The position numbers were made by a program, and so were the translations under genes. 64,000 nucleotides of DNA. Origin: Beijerinckiaceae bacterium (lineage in GTDB: Bacteria > Pseudomonadota > Alphaproteobacteria > Rhizobiales > Beijerinckiaceae). The notes under the pieces are model-generated. The model searched no databases, had not been told where the DNA came from, and saw nothing but the letters and a program-made list of their open reading frames with translations. Positions within the stretch are counted from its first letter, which is position 1; every line of letters starts with the position of its first letter. Location: the NCBI GenBank assembly GCA_009773635.1, contig WSYC01000014.1, positions 1 through 64,000 of the forward strand. The letters are read 5' to 3'. Positions 17,586 through 26,262 of the stretch are shown piece by piece.

Positions 17586-18383
17586 ATGAGCCGCCTTTGC
17601 CTGCGACCGCTGACCACTGGAAACGGTGTCGTCCATGATGTGACGCCGCAATCCGCTGGCTGGACCTATGTCGGCTTCCAACTGCACCGGCTGGCCGATG
17701 GCGAGCATTTGAGCGCGGAAACGGGGACACGTGAGGTCTGCCTCGTGATTGTTTCCGGCCACGCCCGCATCACCGCTGATGGCACGGACTTCGGCACGCT
17801 CGGCGGGCGCGCCTCGCCGTTCGAGGGGGCACCGCATTCGGTCTATATTCCCGCGCATTCCAACTATACCGTCACGGCGACGGGGCCGCTGGAAATCGCG
17901 GTCTGCACAGCACCCGGCACCGGCGCTCTCCCCGCACGCGTCATCCCGCCTGAAGCTTGCGGGCGGGAGACGCGCGGCACCGGCACCAACACGCGCCACG
18001 TATGCAACATCCTGCCGGAGAACGAGCCGGCGGAAAGCCTGCTGGTGGTGGAAGTCATCACCCCCGGCGGCAACTGGTCGAGCTATCCGCCGCACAAGCA
18101 CGACCGCGACGCCTTCCCCGAGGAGACGCTGCTGGAAGAAACCTATTATCACCGGCTCAATCCGCCGCAGGGCTACGGCGTGCAACGCGTCTACACCGAT
18201 GCCCTCGACCTCGACGAGACGATCACGGTCCGCGATGGCGATTGCGTGCTCGTGCCACGCGGCTATCATCCTGTCGGGGCAGCGCATGGCTATGATCTGT
18301 GGTATCTCAACGTGATGGCGGGGCCGAAGCGTGCCTGGCGCTTCCACAACCAGCCGGAGCACGCATGGCTCGTAAAACGATGA
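17586..18383 (+). CDS. iolB: 5-deoxy-glucuronate isomerase
   Basis: IolB isomerises 5-deoxy-glucuronate to 2-deoxy-5-keto-gluconate, the substrate of IolC. The 265-residue double-cupin protein shows the second cupin metal site in SYPPHKHDRDAFPEE, plus the family EETYYHRLNPPQGYG segment. The reading frame extends upstream, but the Met at 17586 with AAAGGA just before it matches the family N terminus. It follows iolE by 11 bases. The pathway lacks an IolA (methylmalonate-semialdehyde dehydrogenase) gene here, so that gene must lie elsewhere. Confidence 0.94.
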   Translation: MSRLCLRPLTTGNGVVHDVTPQSAGWTYVGFQLHRLADGEHLSAETGTREVCLVIVSGHARITADGTDFGTLGGRASPFEGAPHSVYIPAHSNYTVTATGPLEIAVCTAPGTGALPARVIPPEACGRETRGTGTNTRHVCNILPENEPAESLLVVEVITPGGNWSSYPPHKHDRDAFPEETLLEETYYHRLNPPQGYGVQRVYTDALDLDETITVRDGDCVLVPRGYHPVGAAHGYDLWYLNVMAGPKRAWRFHNQPEHAWLVKR

Positions 18384-19514
18384 ATGCGCCGGTTTATTCG
18401 CATGGCTGAGCCCGCTGCCTTCAGTCCTCTGCGCGTGATCGGCACGATCAGCGGGACATCGATGGATGCAATCGATATCGCGGTTGTCGAAACCGACGGT
18501 GATGGCTTTGTTCGCCCGCTGGGCGGGGCGGCCTACCCCTATCCCGCCGATCTTCGGGCGGATTTGCAGGCTGTCATCGCTGATCCCGCCCGCGCTGAAC
18601 AGGACCCGCTCCCGGAGATCGAGGCGCGGGTGACGACAGCCTTCGCGGAGGCCATCCGCCGGTTCATGGCCGAAACGGGCCTCACCGCCGGCTCCGTCGA
18701 TCTCGTGGGGCTGCACGGCCAGACGATCTTCCACAGGCCCGAACGGCGCCTGACACGCCAGCTCGGCGATGGCGCGAGCCTCGCGCACACGCTGGGCATC
18801 CCGGTCGTCAACCGCTTCCGCCATGCCGATGTTGCGGCGGGCGGACAGGGCGCGCCCTTGGTGCCGCTTTACCACGCCGCGCTCGCGCGCACCCTTGCTG
18901 CGCCGCTGATCGTGCTCAATCTGGGTGGTGTTGCCAACATCACCTACCTTGACGGCGAGATGATCATCGCCTGCGATACCGGCCCGGCATCCGCCCTCAT
19001 CGATGACGCGATGCTGCGTCATTTCGGGCGGCCGTTCGACGAGGATGGCGCGGTTGCTGCTGCGGGAAGGGTGGATGCTGGTACGCTCGCCACGCTGATG
19101 GCCAACCCGTTCTTCGCACTCCCCCCACCCAAATCGCTCGACCGGAACGATTTCCACGCCCGGGCGGCCATCGTCGATGCCCTCGCGCCCGCGGACCAGA
19201 TCGCGACGCTGACGGCGTTCACCGTCGCTGCAACCGCCGCCATTCTGCGCCATCTGCCGAAAGCGCCGGCGCGCTGGCTGGTGACGGGTGGCGGGCGGCA
19301 CAATGGGGCGATGATGGCAGGCTTTTCAGACGCACTGGGGGTTCCGGTCGAGCCGGTCGAGGCTGTGGGCTGGAACGGCGATCTTCTGGAGGCGGAGTGC
19401 TTCGCCTACCTCGCCGTCCGCTCCCGGCGCGGGCTGCCGCTCAGCCTGCCGACAACGACCGGCGTCTCCCAGCCGATGCCGGGCGGCGATTTCTGGCCAG
19501 CATTCCGCGCCTAA
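18384..19514 (+). CDS. anmK: Anhydro-N-acetylmuramic acid kinase
   Basis: AnmK converts imported 1,6-anhydro-MurNAc to MurNAc-6-phosphate during cell-wall recycling. The 376-residue protein opens with the ATP-site motif GTISGTSMDAIDIAV and has VDLVGLHGQTIFH, NLGGVANIT, CDTGPASALIDD and VTGGGRHN, all typical. The ATG at 18384 directly follows the iolB stop; a second in-frame ATG at 18402 is equally plausible. Its place at the end of the iol run may reflect co-transcription rather than shared function. Its stop overlaps the stop of the convergent phosphatase gene. Confidence 0.93.
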   Translation: MRRFIRMAEPAAFSPLRVIGTISGTSMDAIDIAVVETDGDGFVRPLGGAAYPYPADLRADLQAVIADPARAEQDPLPEIEARVTTAFAEAIRRFMAETGLTAGSVDLVGLHGQTIFHRPERRLTRQLGDGASLAHTLGIPVVNRFRHADVAAGGQGAPLVPLYHAALARTLAAPLIVLNLGGVANITYLDGEMIIACDTGPASALIDDAMLRHFGRPFDEDGAVAAAGRVDAGTLATLMANPFFALPPPKSLDRNDFHARAAIVDALAPADQIATLTAFTVAATAAILRHLPKAPARWLVTGGGRHNGAMMAGFSDALGVPVEPVEAVGWNGDLLEAECFAYLAVRSRRGLPLSLPTTTGVSQPMPGGDFWPAFRA

Positions 19515-19960
19515 TCGCGAAACCGGCAGCCAATCTCGTCGCGGATGCGCAGATCGATACTGTCACGCACACGGCGATACGCCTCGATGCGCTGCTCGCG
19601 GCTGCCGGTCACCTGAGTCGCGTCTTCGATCGGCCAGAATAGCAGCTCAACCGAGGTCGTGCGCAGCAAATCTGCGGCGCGGGTGTGCGCTTCGGACGAC
19701 AGTGCCACCACAAGGTCGAACGCTGCGCAATCGACCTCGTCGAGCGTTTGCGGCTCGTCGTTCTCGAATTCGATACCCGCTTCACGCAGCACGGCGAGCG
19801 CGAAGCCGTCGCGTTCCATTTTCGCAAGCCCGGCAGAATCGACATAGACCCGCTTGCCATAGCGCAGGCGCGTCAGCCCTTCCGCGATGGGCGAGCGCAC
19901 GGCGTTCATCGAACAGACGAACAGCACGGCGTGGAGTTTGTTCGCGGCGAGTTCCGTCAC
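19511..19960 (-). CDS. Low-molecular-weight protein-tyrosine-phosphatase / ArsC-like family protein
   Basis: The 149-residue protein has the P-loop CSMNAVRS (C-x5-R-S) near residue 16 that forms the phosphate-binding active site of LMW-PTPs and related arsenate reductases. VDSAGL follows as usual. The general-acid aspartate may lie in FWPIED near the C terminus. Its start overlaps the UPF0262 stop by 4 bases (ATGA), in a hisD, UPF0262, phosphatase order found in many Hyphomicrobiales. A true arsenate-reductase role is less likely, because no ars genes are near. Confidence 0.85.
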   Translation of the reverse strand: MTELAANKLHAVLFVCSMNAVRSPIAEGLTRLRYGKRVYVDSAGLAKMERDGFALAVLREAGIEFENDEPQTLDEVDCAAFDLVVALSSEAHTRAADLLRTTSVELLFWPIEDATQVTGSREQRIEAYRRVRDSIDLRIRDEIGCRFRD

Positions 19961-20454
19961 CGATCCTGCCCCTTCCAGGACAGGGCGGCGATCAGCGTGA
20001 AAAGCCGGCGTGCGGTCTTGTGATCGATCTCGATCTTGCCCTCGAGCCGCTCGATCACGAGCCCGGCGCCTTCGTCGTGAACACCGCGCCGGCCCATGTC
20101 GATCGCCTCGATCCGGTCCGGCGAGGCCGAGCGGATGGCGTCGTAGTAGCTCTCGCAGATCAGGAAGTAATCCTTGATGACCTTGCGGAACGGCGACAGC
20201 GACAGCAGGTGCACGATGACCGGGCTCTCGTCCTCGAGGCGGATATCGAACGAAAGGCGGCCCGACAAAAGCCCGAGACCCAGGACATAGGGGCCTCCCG
20301 CATGGCCGGGAATGCCGAAGCGGTTTTCCTCGACGAGATCATAGATCGCAATGGCGCGTTCGTGCTCCTGATCCGGTGTTCCGCGCTCGATCGAGGCTTC
20401 ATCCAGCGTAACGGAGACAAGGCGGCGATTGGTGCTGTCAGGATCGTTGCTCAT
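19957..20454 (-). CDS. UPF0262 family protein
   Basis: The 165-residue cytosolic protein matches UPF0262, a family of unknown function confined largely to Alphaproteobacteria. Diagnostic segments are RLVSVTLDE near the start, [36 protein letters not shown] and the [12 protein letters not shown] segment. It lies 21 bases after hisD and overlaps the phosphatase gene, so the three are probably one operon. Confidence 0.88.
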   Translation of the reverse strand: MSNDPDSTNRRLVSVTLDEASIERGTPDQEHERAIAIYDLVEENRFGIPGHAGGPYVLGLGLLSGRLSFDIRLEDESPVIVHLLSLSPFRKVIKDYFLICESYYDAIRSASPDRIEAIDMGRRGVHDEGAGLVIERLEGKIEIDHKTARRLFTLIAALSWKGQDR

Positions 20455-20475
20455 GGTGTTTTCCGGATCATGGCA

Positions 20476-21822
20476 TCACACTCGATTGAGCCGGATCGAG
20501 ACCGACCGCGCATGGGCGTGCAGCCCCTCGGCCTCGCCGAGCGCGATAGCGGCAGGCCCGAGTGCCGCCAGCTGCTCCGGCCCGCACGACAGGATCGACG
20601 AGCGCTTCATGAAGTCGAGCACGCCGAGCCCGGAGGCAAAACGCGCCGACCGCGCCGTTGGCAGCACGTGGTTCGAGCCACCCACATAATCCCCGATCGC
20701 TTCGGGGGTAAACCCGCCAAGGAAGATCGCGCCGGCCTCGCGGATGCGCGCTGCAATGGCCTCCGGGTCGCGCGTCATGATTTCGAGGTGCTCGGCGGCG
20801 ATGCGATTGGCGATGGCGATGGCGTCATCCATGCCATCGACGAGGATGATCGCACCATTGTCCTGCCAGCTCGGCTCGGCAATCGCGCGGCGCGGCAGGC
20901 TCGCGAGCTGGCCATAGACAGCTGCGTTGACGGCCCCGGCGAGCGCCGCATCATCCGTGATCAGGATCGATTGCGCGGCGGTATCATGCTCCGCCTGCGC
21001 CAGCAGATCCGCCGCGATCCACGCCGGATTGGCCGTTTCATCCGCGATGATCACCACCTCGGACGGGCCGGCGATCATATCGATGCCAACCTGCCCGAAC
21101 ACCTGCCGTTTCGCCGCGGCAACATAGGCATTGCCGGGTCCGACAACCTTCGAAACCGGGCGGATCGTTTCCGTGCCATAGGCGAGCGCCGCGACCGCCT
21201 GCGCCCCGCCGACGCGGTAGATTTCATCGACGCCGCCGAGCGCCGCCGCTGCCAGCACCAGCGGTGACACCTCGCCGCCCGGCGTCGGCACCACCATCAC
21301 CACCCGCTCGACACCGGCAACCTTGGCCGGAATGGCATTCATCAGCACGGACGAGGGATAGGAGGCAGAACCACCGGGAACGTAAAGACCCACGGCCGCG
21401 ATCGCCGACCAGCGCCACCCCAGCTTGACGCCGAGCGCATCCTCGAAAAGCTGGTCCTGTGGCTTCTGCCGCTCATGGAAAGCTCGGATGCGCGTCGCGG
21501 CGAACTCCAGCGCGTCGAGATGGCCGGGATCACAGGCCGCGCGCGCGGCGGCGATTTCGGCATCGGCGATCCGGATGCCGGTTTTTGTCAGATCAATGGC
21601 ATCGAAGCGCTGCGAATACTCGATCAGCGCCGCATCACCCTTAGCTCGCACCGCTGCGATGATCGCGGAGACCGCCCGGTCGACATCCTCCGAAACCTCG
21701 CGCTTGGCGCCCAGCAGCGCGGCGAACCGGCTTTCAAAATCAGGGTCACGTGTTGAAAGACGCCATGCCGGCCCCGGAGCGGGCGTCGCATTCTTGGGTC
21801 GGGGTGATTGAGGGCTCATCAT
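20476..21822 (-). CDS. hisD: Histidinol dehydrogenase
   Basis: HisD catalyses the last two steps of histidine synthesis, from L-histidinol to L-histidine, using NAD and Zn. The protein shows GWRWSAIAAVGLYVPGG, the cofactor region VVGPGNAYVAAAKR, the family signature around IAGPSEV, and ADLLAQAEHD with a Zn-ligand Gln/His pair. The frame opens further upstream to 21921. The Met pair at 21822/21819 gives 448 residues, close to the usual 430-440, and is preferred, although no strong Shine-Dalgarno is seen. Confidence 0.94.
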   Translation of the reverse strand: MMSPQSPRPKNATPAPGPAWRLSTRDPDFESRFAALLGAKREVSEDVDRAVSAIIAAVRAKGDAALIEYSQRFDAIDLTKTGIRIADAEIAAARAACDPGHLDALEFAATRIRAFHERQKPQDQLFEDALGVKLGWRWSAIAAVGLYVPGGSASYPSSVLMNAIPAKVAGVERVVMVVPTPGGEVSPLVLAAAALGGVDEIYRVGGAQAVAALAYGTETIRPVSKVVGPGNAYVAAAKRQVFGQVGIDMIAGPSEVVIIADETANPAWIAADLLAQAEHDTAAQSILITDDAALAGAVNAAVYGQLASLPRRAIAEPSWQDNGAIILVDGMDDAIAIANRIAAEHLEIMTRDPEAIAARIREAGAIFLGGFTPEAIGDYVGGSNHVLPTARSARFASGLGVLDFMKRSSILSCGPEQLAALGPAAIALGEAEGLHAHARSVSIRLNRV

Positions 21823-22072
21823 GGTCGATCTGGTTCGGCGAGTGGTCAGGTGCGGCAGGGGATCTGGTTCGGAAGCAGCAGTGATCGGTCTGTTGTTACC
21901 CGTCATACCGGACGCTCGCAATGTCGACGGCCATTTTTCATGGGTCGATTGTCCGAAAGTCGCGGCAGGTCCTAAGCCTGCTCCGGCTCCCGCCCTCGCT
22001 TCTGCCTTATTTCCTTCATGACAGCTTCAGGTTGACCCACTAAAGTGAGGCCGTTCGCCAGGAACTGGAGAT

Positions 22073-22447
22073 GTGAACCCGATGACCCGCACGAGCTTTT
22101 TCCACAAGAATGCCATGCTCGCTCTCAAGGCTGCGCTGGCCGGGCTTGCTCTCGCCACCGCAGCAACCGGAATGGCCGAAGCCCAATACTATCCCGATCC
22201 CGGCTATTACCGCCCGGCCCCTCCGGGCACCGGTGGCTATTATCCGCAGCCGCGTCCGCCACGCTATTATCAGGAGCGCCGCGTCTATCAGGACGATGGC
22301 TACGCCGTCTATCCGCGCCGCCGCGCCTATGGCTCGATCTGCGTGACATCGCGCGGCAATTGCTCGATCGGCCAGCCGGTTCCGCTGCCCGCCGGCTGCG
22401 TGTGCAACATCCCCGGCTTCGGCAAGAAGCGCGGCGCGGTGCAGTAA
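22073..22447 (+). CDS. Small secreted Tyr/Pro-rich protein with Cys-containing C terminus
   Basis: The 124-residue product has a signal peptide (hydrophobic ALKAALAGLALATAA, cleavage near AEAQ). A Tyr-Pro-Gly-rich middle region follows, with repeated YYP/YYR steps. The C terminus (GSICVTSRGNCSIGQ, CVCNIPGFG) carries four cysteines and looks structured. Comparable short exported proteins are common in Hyphomicrobiales, with no assigned function. The start may be the GTG at 22073 or the ATG at 22082. It lies alone between hisD and murA on the opposite strand to both. Confidence 0.65.
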   Translation: MNPMTRTSFFHKNAMLALKAALAGLALATAATGMAEAQYYPDPGYYRPAPPGTGGYYPQPRPPRYYQERRVYQDDGYAVYPRRRAYGSICVTSRGNCSIGQPVPLPAGCVCNIPGFGKKRGAVQ

Positions 22448-22517
22448 GACCGAAACCCGCCAGGGCAGCACGGGCGCAGGAATCCGGCGCGGGCAGCGCT
22501 CTTCGGAGAGCCCCGCG

Positions 22518-23807
22518 TCAGCCGCGGATACGGTCGATCTTGGCGCCGCAGCGGCTGAGCTTGCTTTCGAGCCCCTCGAAGCCGCGATCAAGGTGATAGA
22601 CGCGGTTGATCATCGTCTCGCCTTCGGCAGCCAGCGCCGCGATCACTAGACTGACGGACGCGCGAAGGTCCGTCGCCATCACCGGCGCCCCCTTGAGCGA
22701 GCCCGTGCCCTCGACAATCGCCATATCGCCATCGAGCCGGATTTTCGCGCCGAACCGCGCGAGTTCCTGCACGTGCATGAAGCGGTTTTCGAAGATCGTC
22801 TCGGTAATATGCGCGGTGCCATCAGCGCGCGTCATCAGCGCCATGAACTGCGCCTGAAGATCGGTCGGGAAGCCGGGGAAGGCTTCGGTCGTCACGTCCA
22901 CCGGCTTGATCGGCGTGCCGTTGCGGCGGATGCGGATGCCGGTATTCGTCGCGATCACCTCGGTGCCCGATTGCACGAGCTTGTCGAGCGCCGCCTGCAA
23001 ATGGATCGGCTGGATGCCCTCAAGCGTGACATCACCGCCCGCCATCGCTGCCGCGAAGGCATAGGTGCCGGCCTCGATCCGGTCCGGCAACACGCGGTGG
23101 GTCGCCCCGTGCAGGCCCTCGACGCCCTCGATTTCGAGCGTGGACGTACCGATCCCCGTGATTTTCGCGCCCATCTTGACGAGGCATTCGGCGAGATCAC
23201 TCACTTCCGGCTCGCGCGCGGCGTTGCGGATCACGGTCTTGCCCTTGGCAAGCACCGCCGCCATCAACGCAGTATGCGTACCGCCGACGGTCACTTTCGG
23301 GAAATCGATTTCGGCGCCCTTGAGGCCATCCGGCGCCTTGGCGATGACATAGCCTGCGTCGATCTCGATGGAGGCACCGAGGCGTTCGAGCGCCATCAGC
23401 AGCAGGTCCACCGGCCGGGTGCCGATCGCGCAGCCGCCGGGCAGCGAAACCTTCGCCTGCCGCATCCGCCCGAGCAGCGGCGCGACGACCCAGAAACTTG
23501 CACGCATCTGCGACACGAGTTCATAGGGCGCAACGGTATCGACGATATCTGCCGCGTTGAGGCGCACAACCTCGCCATCCTCGGTCGATTCGCCGGCGCG
23601 CTTGCCGGCCACGGTGACATCGACGCCGTGATTGCCGAGAATGCGCTTGAGCATGCGCACATCCGAGAGGCGCGGCACATTTTCCAGCACCAGCGTCTCC
23701 GGCGTCAGCAGGCTGGCGATCATGAGCGGAAGCGCCGCGTTCTTGGCGCCCGAGATCGGGATCGACCCGTGAAGCTGCGTGCCGCCGACGATCCTGATGC
23801 GATCCAT
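22518..23807 (-). CDS. murA: UDP-N-acetylglucosamine 1-carboxyvinyltransferase
   Basis: MurA transfers enolpyruvate from PEP to UDP-GlcNAc, the first committed step of peptidoglycan synthesis. The 429-residue protein has the catalytic cysteine in [13 protein letters not shown] (Cys126), which makes it fosfomycin-sensitive in principle. It also has the N-terminal [10 protein letters not shown] with the substrate-binding lysine and asparagine, and the [11 protein letters not shown] segment. An upstream in-frame Met exists, but the ATG at 23807 has GAGG at correct spacing and the standard N terminus. Confidence 0.96.
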   Translation of the reverse strand: MDRIRIVGGTQLHGSIPISGAKNAALPLMIASLLTPETLVLENVPRLSDVRMLKRILGNHGVDVTVAGKRAGESTEDGEVVRLNAADIVDTVAPYELVSQMRASFWVVAPLLGRMRQAKVSLPGGCAIGTRPVDLLLMALERLGASIEIDAGYVIAKAPDGLKGAEIDFPKVTVGGTHTALMAAVLAKGKTVIRNAAREPEVSDLAECLVKMGAKITGIGTSTLEIEGVEGLHGATHRVLPDRIEAGTYAFAAAMAGGDVTLEGIQPIHLQAALDKLVQSGTEVIATNTGIRIRRNGTPIKPVDVTTEAFPGFPTDLQAQFMALMTRADGTAHITETIFENRFMHVQELARFGAKIRLDGDMAIVEGTGSLKGAPVMATDLRASVSLVIAALAAEGETMINRVYHLDRGFEGLESKLSRCGAKIDRIRG

Positions 23808-23926
23808 GTGTCTGCCTCGATCCGAGAAATGCCACCCTGGCGGATGGATGAAGAACGCGCTCCTCTGCCACGCCGATCCGGTGATAGCAACCAGAGCGGG
23901 TTTGGCATGCACAGCAACGAGCGCAG

Positions 23927-24169
23927 CTAGTCTTCGCGTTTCATCGTGATTTGCGGCGGTTTGACGGCGGAAGCCAGAGAGTTTTCATCCGCGGAACCTA
24001 CATTTTCCAGCAGGACTTCTTCGGGCTGGCCTTCTTCCGGGTGCTCAACCTGCCCTTTGACAGCGGCGCGCAGCCGCGCCTGCTCGCGTCGACGCCGCAG
24101 ATTGGCGCGCAGAGCCTCTGCGAGGCGGGCCTTCTTGTCGTTCCCCTTGCCGCTTCCTTGGCCGTTCAT
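23927..24169 (-). CDS. Small basic conserved protein upstream of murA
   Basis: This 80-residue protein has a strongly basic, helix-prone N-terminal half ([21 protein letters not shown]) and an acidic, extended C terminus. It has no signal peptide or membrane segment. A short protein of this composition, with an ALRANL(R/K)RR core, is a frequent murA neighbour in Hyphomicrobiales. Function is unknown. It reads in the same direction as murA, about 120 bases upstream, and the regular codon use supports a real gene. Confidence 0.6.
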   Translation of the reverse strand: MNGQGSGKGNDKKARLAEALRANLRRRREQARLRAAVKGQVEHPEEGQPEEVLLENVGSADENSLASAVKPPQITMKRED

Positions 24170-24337
24170 GCGGGCTCCCGAACCGTGATTCCGGGACAGT
24201 TCATACCAAAAATGGCGCTGTCACCAAAAATTCTTCTGAATTTGTCGGCAATCAATGCCCGGCCTTGGTGGACAAGGGCAAGAACGTTATAGAACCTTGG
24301 AAGAGTTCCAGAGTTGCTGCGCGCAGGGCGAGAGTTC

Positions 24338-25517
24338 ATGTTCGATTACAAGAGTGCTTTTTCAGCCGTCACCGACGCGCTGCGCAACGAGAACCGCTAC
24401 CGCGTGTTCACCGAAATCGCACGTGATCAGGCCCGCTTCCCGCGTGCGACATGGCACGTCAACGGAGAGGCGCGTGATGTCACCATCTGGTGCTCGAACG
24501 ATTATCTCGGCATGGGCCGGCACCCGGATGTCGTTGCTGCCCTGACCGAAGAGGCCGCACACGGCTCGGTCGGTGCCGGCGGAACCCGCAATATTTCAGG
24601 CAACAGCCATGCTGTCGTGCAGCTGGAACGCGAACTCGCCGACCTCCATGGCAAACCGGCGGCGCTGGTATTTTCCTCCGGTTATGTCGCGAACCAGACC
24701 GCGATCGCCACCATCGCGCAGTGCCTGCCCGGCTGCATCATCTTCTCGGATTCCGAGAACCACAACTCGATGATCGACGGTGTGCGTCGCGCGGGCTGCG
24801 AGAAGCAGATTTTTCGCCACAACGATGTTGCACACCTTGAAACGCTGCTGAAAGCCGCCGACCCCGCCCGGCCAAAGCTCATCGTGTTCGAGAGCGTCTA
24901 TTCGATGGATGGCGATGTCGGTCCGATCCGCGAAATCACCGATCTTGCCCGCCGCTATGACGCGCTGACCTACCTCGATGAGGTCCATGCCGTCGGTCTC
25001 TATGGCGACCATGGCGCGGGCTATGCCGAGGAAATCGGCGCGATGGGGCAGATCGATATCCTTCAGGGCACGCTCGGCAAGGGGTTCGGCTGTTTTGGTG
25101 GCTATTTCGCCGCCAGTGCCGAGATCGTCGATGCCGTCCGCTGCAACGCGCATGGCTTCATTCCTCCGCGCGTCCGGCGAGGAGCGTCTTGGCCATCGGC
25201 GGCAGGTTGCCAGAACCAAGCGCGCACTTGCCCAGGCCGGCATTCCCGTTCTCGACAACCCCACGCATATCGTTCCGGTAATGATCGGTGATGCCGCCAA
25301 AGCGAAGGCCGCAAGCGATCTTCTGCTGGAGCGCCACGGCATCTATGTCCAGCCGATCAACTTTCCCACCGTGCCGCGCGGCACCGAACGGCTCAGGATC
25401 ACCCCGACGCCGTTCCACGACGATGCCTTGATCGCGACGCTGGCCGAAGCGCTGGTCGATGTTTTCAGCGAACTCGGGCTGAAGCTGGCGCCAAAGCCGG
25501 CTGTCGCGGCGGAGTAG
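24338..25517 (+). pseudogene. hemA: 5-aminolevulinate synthase gene broken by an internal deletion of about 56 nt with frameshift
   Basis: HemA condenses glycine and succinyl-CoA to 5-aminolevulinate, the start of haem and chlorophyll synthesis in Alphaproteobacteria. Residues 1-275 read normally from the ATG at 24338, with GSVGAGGTRNISG, LDEVHAVGLYG and the PLP lysine in GTLGKGFG (Lys248). At about 25160-25170, after HGFI, the frame changes. The rest (RASGEERLGHRRQV, THIVPVMIGD, PINFPTVPRGTERLRITPTP) continues in another frame to 25517. The FTTALPP segment and following helix, about 19 residues, are absent. The size that restores the frame (2 mod 3) fits a 56-nt loss. The missing part contributes a PLP-phosphate-binding threonine, so the product should be inactive. 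Confidence 0.85.
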
Positions 25518-25520
25518 CCT

Positions 25521-26000
25521 CTATTTCTTCGGTTTTGCCGCGCCTTTGGCCGCATCCTTCGCGGCCGTAACGCCCTTGTCGATGATATCCTTGGCTTGGC
25601 CCTGGATCTTGGCGACTTCCGCCGCCAGCTCTTCCGCGACCGCCTTCGATTGCTGCTGCAGCGCCTGCCCGGCCTCCTCGACATGGCTGCGGACGGAGGC
25701 CATCTGCTTCGACATGTAATCGGCCTGAAGCTTCATGACCTCGTCGATGCTTTTCGCGTTGACCATTTTTTGCGCGAGTTCGAATGCCGCGGCCATGCTG
25801 TTTTCGGTGAAGGTGAGGCTCTTGCGGCGGATTTCGGCGGCCTGCGCCTGCGCCGAACCGGCCTTTCCTTCGAGCGCCGCAACCGCCTCTTCGGCAGCGC
25901 TCATGACCTTCCCGAAACCTTCGCGGGCCTGCGTCACGCCCTGTTCGAGCATCGCGCGCATGTCGTCGGGAACCTGAAAACCAGTGCCGGGCTTGATCAT
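25521..26000 (-). CDS. Phasin family protein
   Basis: Phasins coat polyhydroxyalkanoate granules. The 159-residue protein is almost wholly amphipathic helix (MLEQGVTQAREGFGKVMSAAEEA, ENSMAAAFELAQKMVNAKS, MKLQADYMSKQMASVRSHVEE). It ends in an Ala/Lys-rich tail like those of phasins. GAGGAGG stands 7 bases before the ATG. It converges with the hemA remnant, with 3 bases between the stops. A second phasin gene lies 10 kb away. Confidence 0.85.
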   Translation of the reverse strand: MIKPGTGFQVPDDMRAMLEQGVTQAREGFGKVMSAAEEAVAALEGKAGSAQAQAAEIRRKSLTFTENSMAAAFELAQKMVNAKSIDEVMKLQADYMSKQMASVRSHVEEAGQALQQQSKAVAEELAAEVAKIQGQAKDIIDKGVTAAKDAAKGAAKPKK

Positions 26001-26262
26001 ACGCAGTCCTCCTCGGGTTCCGGCAGGATCATTCCTGCGTCGCGGTGATGCTAGCAGAGAACAGGCCTGCGGCGTTAAGGTTGTTTTTCGGTAAATGCCA
26101 CCGATCTCGCTGCCACGATGGACGTCTCGCCAATGGGGATTTATGGATGATATGTTAAGGCTTGTGTCAGTTCGGGACAGGTTGGATGCACGGCTCAGGC
26201 CGGCTTCAGGCTTCCAGATCCGTTATAGTCGCGTGTGAGTAGAGTTGAGATGAGGCATCGCC

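Noticed and set aside
17523-19301. 592-codon minus-strand frame under iolB and anmK
   Set aside because: Antisense to two well-supported genes, with no recognisable domain.
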